Origin: Mogibacterium sp.
GTDB taxonomy: Bacteria; Bacillota; Clostridia; Peptostreptococcales; Anaerovoracaceae
Length of the DNA: 64,000 nucleotides
Assembly (NCBI GenBank): GCA_017512145.1
Contig: JAFWHB010000032.1
Coordinates: 186,001 to 250,000, forward strand
Direction: 5' to 3'
Part shown: positions 59,543 to 64,000 of the stretch, in pieces
Position numbering within the stretch: position 1 is the first letter of the stretch
Layout of the letters: each line of letters starts with the position of its first letter
Made by a program: the position numbers and the translations under genes
The notes under the pieces: model-generated
What the model was told of the DNA's origin: nothing
Databases searched by the model: none
The model's input: only the letters and a program-made list of their open reading frames with translations

Positions 59543-60307
59543 ATGGGCAATACTAACAGAGACAACAACAATTCCGGTCTGTCAGATACAATGCATATGT
59601 ATGATGCATCGTATCTTCGCAAGGCCTGCAATACTCTTGGGAGCATGCTTGACTATGCAGTCTATAGTCTTCACCAGAATGCTGGTGTTTTCTTTGATTT
59701 GTTTATTGCAAGCGGCATCGCGGCATCATTTGAAGCCGGAGATGTAAGGCTGATTGCCGGGATGTCCGGCATAGAGCTCGCATACAGAGTCATGGACATG
59801 TGCGGCCTTGAGTATGAACGCGTCCGCCCTCGTTTCACTACAGGAGTCAGTAAAGAATACATGTGCGGTCACATACTTGCTATGTGCCAGTGGCAGACTG
59901 CCAGGCCATTTAATGAGATAATCAGTATTTATCCGGTTTCGGATATCATCAGCATGTATGATACTCTGCAGGCTGAAGCCAGGCGTGAGCTCGCAGAGAT
60001 ATGGCCTCCTGTACTGGATGCAGATTCTCCTGAGAAGAGGGCCGAGCGCTCCCGTAAGTCAGCAGAATCCGTGCTCAGATCCATCCAAGAAAAAATGAGT
60101 CTCACCGTCAGTGAAACTCATCTCAAGAAATACCGCATCAGAAGTGGTCTCAGCCAAAGTCAGCTTGCAGCTTTAAGCAACGTCCCTGTCAGGACCATCC
60201 AGCAATATGAGCAGCGTCAGAAGAACATCAACAAGGCTCAGTTCGAATATATCATCAGACTCGCTAATGTTCTAAGCTGCGATCCGGGTGACCTGCTTGA
60301 AAACTAA
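59543..60307 (+). CDS. Xre-family antitoxin/regulator with N-terminal partner-binding domain
   Basis: 254 residues. The C-terminal 61 residues (194-254) form a helix-turn-helix: LKKYRIRSGLSQSQLAALSN and VPVRTIQQYEQRQKNINKAQ. The N-terminal part (about 22-150) is a helical domain (DYAVYSLHQNAGVFFDLFIA, IAGMSGIELAYRVMDMCGLE) that I recall as typical for HTH proteins adjoining DUF3990. A weak start site suggests translational coupling. It is likely to neutralise the toxin with the N-terminal domain and to repress the operon by binding the palindrome at 58793-58812. The stop codon overlaps that of the convergent PfpI gene by 4 bases. Confidence 0.8.
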   Translation: MGNTNRDNNNSGLSDTMHMYDASYLRKACNTLGSMLDYAVYSLHQNAGVFFDLFIASGIAASFEAGDVRLIAGMSGIELAYRVMDMCGLEYERVRPRFTTGVSKEYMCGHILAMCQWQTARPFNEIISIYPVSDIISMYDTLQAEARRELAEIWPPVLDADSPEKRAERSRKSAESVLRSIQEKMSLTVSETHLKKYRIRSGLSQSQLAALSNVPVRTIQQYEQRQKNINKAQFEYIIRLANVLSCDPGDLLEN

Positions 60308-60888
60308 TTCCAGTTGTAATCGAGCGCTTCGATCATGTCGTAGCAGATGGCTTTGCGGATGTTATGCTCAGTTTCCTTGCCTGCGAGAATATTTACGAGC
60401 CTGAGAGCGAAATCAAAGGTCGCACCGAGGGCTTTGCCCATTATAAGATCACCATTGACAACTATCTTGTCGCCCCTGACGATCGCTTTGCCCATCTTAT
60501 CTTCGAAGTCCGGATGGCATGTCGCGCGCTTGCCATCGAGTATGCCGAGGCTTGCAAGAATGCTCGGAGCAGCGCAGATAGCAGCGACTCTCTTCGTCTT
60601 GTCAAAATCTGCAAATTCTTTGACCGTATCTATAACGACCTTGCTTGCTGCGAGGTTCTCTGTCCCTACTCTGCCGCCCGGCAGGATGATCATATCAACA
60701 TCAGTAAAATCAACGTCTTCGGCTAACTGGTCAGCACAGATCCTGACATTATGTGACGAAGTTACCTCATTGCGGCCCATGACAGAAGCCGTAATGACCT
60801 CGACTTTGGCGCGGCGAAGGAGATCAACTACGATCAGACATTCACACATCTCCATTCCATCAGCCATAAAAACAACTGCTTTACTCAT
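60304..60888 (-). CDS. DJ-1/PfpI-family protein
   Basis: 194 residues of the DJ-1/ThiJ/PfpI flavodoxin-like fold. The nucleophile elbow is VAAICAAPSILASLGILDG with Cys about 104, the early Glu is in MADGMEMCECL, and DMIILPGGRVGTENL precedes the active site. This DJ-1 subgroup acts as a glyoxalase/deglycase or redox chaperone. AGGAGG before the start. Stands alone between the toxin-antitoxin operon and a phosphoesterase gene. Confidence 0.9.
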   Translation of the reverse strand: MSKAVVFMADGMEMCECLIVVDLLRRAKVEVITASVMGRNEVTSSHNVRICADQLAEDVDFTDVDMIILPGGRVGTENLAASKVVIDTVKEFADFDKTKRVAAICAAPSILASLGILDGKRATCHPDFEDKMGKAIVRGDKIVVNGDLIMGKALGATFDFALRLVNILAGKETEHNIRKAICYDMIEALDYNWN

Positions 60889-60912
60889 ATACCCTCCTAA
60901 ATTGTCAATATT

Positions 60913-61755
60913 CTAATTATTGTTAAGTTCAATGAATATCAGTTCACACGGGTTACCGAACCTCGGGAACATCCAGTATGTGTTGTTCAGACCTGCGGAA
61001 ACGACCATCTTTCCTGCCTCCGGCCCATCTCCCTGGTGTATGCCTCTGACATATTTAGGAAAAAGGCCTTGTCCCGGTGCAAGAATGCCCTGTCCGAAGA
61101 ATCTCCACTGGCCGCCATGAGCATGTCCTGACAAAGTCAGATCAATTCTGCGGCCTGCAATGTACGGCTCTCTCATCCGCCAGTATTCAGGATGATGAGA
61201 AAGCAGGATCTTGTAACCTTCCTCCTTCTCGAAGTCGTCGAGCCATTTGCTCTCAGTTCTCAGTTCATAAACATTGTGAGGCTTTCGGCGCACAGGATAG
61301 CGGTCGGTGCTGTCTGACTGGTTCCTGAATCTGCGGAAACTTATCACATGTCCTGAAGTGAGTCCTCCGAGGAGAATACGCTGTCCGCCTGTTTCCGGCA
61401 GCTCTATCCATTCATTATCCAGAATCGTGATGCCTGTTGATCTCAGGAGCTCGATGTCTTCCTCGCAGAGGAGGCACTCGTGATTGCCGTACGAGAAATA
61501 TGTCGGCGCAATCTGCACGCATCCTCTCAGAAATGGCAGTATCCGTTCTGAATGCTCTACTACGAGCCTTCCATCCTTAGGATAATAGCCTTTCACAAGG
61601 TCTCCTGGCATCAATATGATATCCGGCTTCCAGTCACGGATCTTCCTGAGGATCCTTACATGATCACCATTGTGAAAATCTGACGGAAAAGCTATACGCA
61701 TGTTGAAAGGCGCCTGGATACTGTATTCTGTTGTATCTATTCTGTATTGTCTCAT
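60913..61755 (-). CDS. Metallophosphoesterase (YkuE/YaeI-like)
   Basis: 280 residues of the calcineurin-like fold. Metal ligands are visible in order: PSDFHNG (Asp, His), MPGDLVKGY (Asp), YGNHECL (Asn, His), LLSHHPEYW (His) and SGHAHGGQWRF (His-x-His). The closing segment FPKYVRGIHQGDG and GLNNTYWMFPRFGNPCELIF is characteristic of the YkuE-type branch, often membrane-associated lipid phosphoesterases. No N-terminal membrane helix is seen here. The start site is weak. Substrate unknown. Confidence 0.88.
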   Translation of the reverse strand: MRQYRIDTTEYSIQAPFNMRIAFPSDFHNGDHVRILRKIRDWKPDIILMPGDLVKGYYPKDGRLVVEHSERILPFLRGCVQIAPTYFSYGNHECLLCEEDIELLRSTGITILDNEWIELPETGGQRILLGGLTSGHVISFRRFRNQSDSTDRYPVRRKPHNVYELRTESKWLDDFEKEEGYKILLSHHPEYWRMREPYIAGRRIDLTLSGHAHGGQWRFFGQGILAPGQGLFPKYVRGIHQGDGPEAGKMVVSAGLNNTYWMFPRFGNPCELIFIELNNN

Positions 61756-61770
61756 TAAGGTTAATTGGTC

Positions 61771-62403
61771 TTATCTTGCCTTCTGCTGCTCTGCATTCCT
61801 GAGGTGAGACTCGATCTTGATCTTGATGACATCAAATACTACATCATTCATACCGCTGTTGAGGACTATATCTGCAAGATACTTTGTCGGCTCTACATAG
61901 ATGTAATGCATCGGCTTGACGGTAGTAAGATACTGCTTTGCGATGCCCTCTACATCACGTCCACGCTCCTTGACATCGCGGATAACGCGGCGGAGTATCC
62001 TCTCGTCGGCGTCAGCCTCGACATAGATCTTGATATCCAGAAGATCTCTGAGCTGCTCATTCTGAAGCACCATGATGCCCTCGACAATGATGACATCTGA
62101 TGGCTTGATGGTAACAGTCATGTCGCTCCTGTTGTGAACGGTATAATCGTAAACCGGGCACTCGATCGGCCTGCCCTCGCGGAGCTCCTTAAGGTGTTTG
62201 ATGAATAGATCCGTTTCGAATGCGTCCGGATGATCGTAATTGATCAGCTTGCGCTCTTCGAACGGGATATCATCATGTGCCTTGTAATAGTTATCATAAT
62301 AGATCACAGAGACCTTATCGCCAAATTCATTCTTGATCCTGTTAGTGAAAGTCGACTTGCCCGAGCCTGTTCCGCCCGCAACACCAATGATAAGACTGCT
62401 CAT
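61771..62403 (-). CDS. udk: Uridine kinase
   Basis: 210 residues; phosphorylates uridine and cytidine to monophosphates in pyrimidine salvage. Walker A IGVAGGTGSGKSTFTNR is at residues 6-22, then VSVIYYDNYYKAHDD, NYDHPDAFETDLF and the Arg-rich lid DADERILRRVIRDVKERGR. GAGAGG precedes the ATG. It is 15 bases upstream of the phosphoesterase start, so the two are probably co-transcribed. Confidence 0.95.
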   Translation of the reverse strand: MSSLIIGVAGGTGSGKSTFTNRIKNEFGDKVSVIYYDNYYKAHDDIPFEERKLINYDHPDAFETDLFIKHLKELREGRPIECPVYDYTVHNRSDMTVTIKPSDVIIVEGIMVLQNEQLRDLLDIKIYVEADADERILRRVIRDVKERGRDVEGIAKQYLTTVKPMHYIYVEPTKYLADIVLNSGMNDVVFDVIKIKIESHLRNAEQQKAR

Positions 62404-62528
62404 TAAATATACCTCTCATATATAGATAGCCACTGTTAGCTTGATCTGTAATGTAATGGCGATCTGCTCGCCAGCATATATATCATTATAAAGATTTTGT
62501 CGAATTGATGCCACCTGAATGTAAGCAA

Positions 62529-62557
62529 TTGAATTTAAGTATGATGAATGGTATAAA
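62529..62557 (+). promoter_or_regulatory. Promoter of the 61-residue protein gene
   Basis: TTGAAT (62529-62534), 17-base spacer, TATAAA (62552-62557). A start near 62564 gives a 40-base leader to the ATG at 62604. The adjoining spacer 62404-62520 has a small stem GGCGA/TCGCC near 62460 and no ORF. Confidence 0.7.
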
Positions 62558-62603
62558 TAAATTAATATTAGTACTACATTCTGTTGTAATAAGGAGAGAG
62601 AAA

Positions 62604-62789
62604 ATGAAGAAATTCTTAGTTTGCTCAGCTGTCGTTGGCGGCGTTGTCGGTTCAGTTGCTTACCTCAATAAGTATGGCCTTCCTATTCTTGGCAATATCA
62701 CAATGCACTGCCCTATCAAATTCAAATATGACTTCTGGGATCTTTTCACTAAGGGTATCGAATTCGCAGACGGCAAGATCGCTCTGTAA
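62604..62789 (+). CDS. Small membrane-associated protein of unknown function
   Basis: 61 residues from ATG 62604, with AAGGAG nine bases upstream. The open frame extends 33 codons farther but that part covers the promoter. MKKFLVCSAVVGGVVGSVAY is a Gly-rich hydrophobic helix, then LNKYGLPILGNITMHCPIKF and YDFWDLFTKGIEFADGKIAL. It has its own promoter and a strong terminator, so it is well supported as a gene. No family recognised. It is flanked by minus-strand genes. Confidence 0.75.
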   Translation: MKKFLVCSAVVGGVVGSVAYLNKYGLPILGNITMHCPIKFKYDFWDLFTKGIEFADGKIAL

Positions 62790-62836
62790 GAATAAGACCT
62801 GTCCCGGAGTGGGAACATTTCCGAATGGATAATAGC

Positions 62837-62873
62837 AGAAGCACATTACCTGTATGGCAATGTGCTTCTTTTT
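62837..62873 (+). terminator. Rho-independent terminator of the 61-residue protein gene
   Basis: AGAAGCACATT (62837-62847) pairs perfectly with AATGTGCTTCT (62859-62869), 11-base loop, followed by TTTTTCTATT on the plus strand. It abuts the stop of the convergent penicillin-binding protein gene. Confidence 0.88.
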
Positions 62874-64000
62874 CTATTGAGCATGATTATTACTTGTTGT
62901 ATTGGTTGAATCTGTATTGTTTCCTGATGTATTACTGCCGGACTGGTAACTATTGCCGTACGAATTGTTGCCATAAGTATTACGCCTGTATGGTTCTGTA
63001 CCTGCGGTATAGTATTCTCCCCTCTGCTGGATAACATTATCAGGCATCGGGCGGTAATCGCCATCCCGTACGTCAGGGATCTGCTTCATGATCCTCGCCC
63101 AAAGTCTTGCAGCTGTCCATGAACCGGATGTCATCTCGACATTAAGGTCCGTACCGATCCACAGAGATGCCGCATATCCAGGCGTAAATCCATCGAACCA
63201 GACATCATAGCGGTCGTTAGTAGTACCGGTCTTGCCGCCGACATCAACGCCATAGATGGCTGCCGAGCCCGCAATACCCTTCGAAACATTTGACTTCAGG
63301 AGGTCTGTCATGATCCACGCAACGCCAGGATCCATGACTGTTTTGCGCTCGGAAGTACCGACAAGGATCGTCTTGCCCTTGCGGTCATAAACCTTGGTGT
63401 AGCAGACCGGAGTGTTGCGGACGCCGCCATTCGGGAACGCCGCATAAGCGAGCGACATCTCAAGTGGCGTTACACCATATGTCATCGCACCAAGAGCCAG
63501 CGACGCAGGATTGATGTCGTTCACAGGCTTTGACTCGTCATCGATAACAGTTGTAAGGCCAAACTTATGCAGCATATCGATCGAATATTCGGTGCCTACC
63601 TGAAGGAGTATCTTAACCGCACATGTATTGATCGACTTCTGAAGAGCTGACCTGAATGTATTCCATCCGGAGAAAGTCCTTGTAACATTCTCAGGCCATC
63701 TCTCGCCGTTGAATGTAAGCGGCTCGTCGACAACTACAGATCCGGCTGTGATGTAATCTCCCCATCTCTTGATGCCCTGCCTGTCAATACCATAGTACTC
63801 AATGAACGGGTACAGCTCGCCTCTCTCAGCGTATTCGTAACTCTTCTGAAGAGCAGCTCCATAAACCGCCAGAGGCTTGATCGATGAACCCGGCTGCCTT
63901 GCATTAAGAGCCCTGTTGAACAGCTTGGATCCTGTTGTATTCCTGCCGCCTGCCATAGCTGTGATGTAGCCTGTGCCTACCTCAGTTATGACCATGCTGG
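62874..64000 (-). CDS. Class A penicillin-binding protein, C-terminal part (partial)
   Basis: The frame is open at the right edge, so only the last 375 or so codons are present. The transpeptidase domain has the active-site SxxK in NARQPGSSIKPLAVYG, SxN in SALQKSINTCAV, and KTGTTNDRYDVWFDGFTPGY. This arrangement belongs to bifunctional PBP1A/1B-type enzymes that polymerise and cross-link peptidoglycan at the outer membrane face; the glycosyltransferase part would lie beyond the window. The C-terminal tail (about 60 residues) is Asn/Ser/Gly/Tyr-rich and disordered (YRRNTYGNNSYGNSYQSGSN). Confidence 0.92.
   Translation of the reverse strand, partial: SMVITEVGTGYITAMAGGRNTTGSKLFNRALNARQPGSSIKPLAVYGAALQKSYEYAERGELYPFIEYYGIDRQGIKRWGDYITAGSVVVDEPLTFNGERWPENVTRTFSGWNTFRSALQKSINTCAVKILLQVGTEYSIDMLHKFGLTTVIDDESKPVNDINPASLALGAMTYGVTPLEMSLAYAAFPNGGVRNTPVCYTKVYDRKGKTILVGTSERKTVMDPGVAWIMTDLLKSNVSKGIAGSAAIYGVDVGGKTGTTNDRYDVWFDGFTPGYAASLWIGTDLNVEMTSGSWTAARLWARIMKQIPDVRDGDYRPMPDNVIQQRGEYYTAGTEPYRRNTYGNNSYGNSYQSGSNTSGNNTDSTNTTSNNHAQ

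Noticed and set aside
58873..60307. RES-Xre toxin-antitoxin system
   Set aside because: The toxin shows the GxGFYxT pattern of DUF3990 and lacks the Arg-Glu-Ser signature, and the Xre protein has a different N-terminal domain.
1..64000. tRNA, rRNA, prophage, insertion sequence or CRISPR content
   Set aside because: No transposase, integrase, phage or Cas protein and no cloverleaf or rRNA-like stretch was recognised in the gaps between genes, all of which are under 300 bases.

Overview
The window looks like a chromosomal segment of a mid-GC anaerobic Bacillota (class Clostridia, plausibly near Anaerovoracaceae/'Family XIII'; the family is inference). The reasons are a PolC-type polymerase, RNase Y, an infC-rpmI-rplT operon behind an L20-type leader, an MEP isoprenoid pathway, class B sortase and Tad pili, ferredoxin-type oxidoreductases and strong AGGAGG ribosome binding sites. 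Almost everything is on the minus strand. The exceptions are three small plus-strand islands: a 3.4 kb orphan gene, a toxin-antitoxin pair at 58.9-60.3 kb and a 61-residue protein at 62.6 kb. I see no rRNA, tRNA, CRISPR array, insertion sequence or prophage, and no gene-free stretch longer than 300 bases.

Layout. 0-0.6 kb: start of a metal P-type ATPase with its ArsR/SmtB sensor and operator. 0.6-3.4 kb: aldo/keto reductase, AEC transporter, YbaK-like deacylase. 3.7-17.7 kb: housekeeping block read as rny | desulfurase-thiI-pyrH-frr-uppS-cdsA-dxr-rseP-ispG-polC, covering tRNA thiolation, ribosome recycling, undecaprenyl and phospholipid precursors, membrane proteolysis and replication. 17.9-28.2 kb: four secreted proteins. 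Two are transglutaminase-like paralogues, one of 1879 residues, and three carry fibronectin III-like modules. 28.4-35.0 kb: FemAB, RadC, Cmk, NrdR, an extracytoplasmic prolyl isomerase, then rplT-rpmI-infC and Maf. 35.1-43.7 kb: a sortase-assembled pilus operon (pilin, class B sortase, SipA-like chaperone, small pilin, acidic secreted protein, two large adhesins). 43.7-50.8 kb: a Tad/Flp pilus operon transcribed directly into it. 51-54 kb: a three-gene glycerol-3-phosphate dehydrogenase-like complex. 54-58.6 kb: an F420-ligase-like protein and amino-sugar genes (left-handed beta-helix protein, GlmM, NagB). 58.8-60.3 kb: an ADP-ribosyltransferase-type toxin with an Xre antitoxin. 60.3-64 kb: DJ-1/PfpI protein, phosphoesterase, uridine kinase, and the truncated end of a class A penicillin-binding protein.

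The most unusual points are: a PolC in which the 3'-5' exonuclease normally inserted in the PHP domain is missing; two different pilus machines back to back, the sortase one with a SipA-type dead signal peptidase; a TadE-like protein with two tandem Ada-type metal-binding motifs; and a toxin-antitoxin operon whose promoter holds a perfect 20-bp palindrome between -35 and -10. All functional names come from reading the protein sequences against remembered family features. No database search was run.
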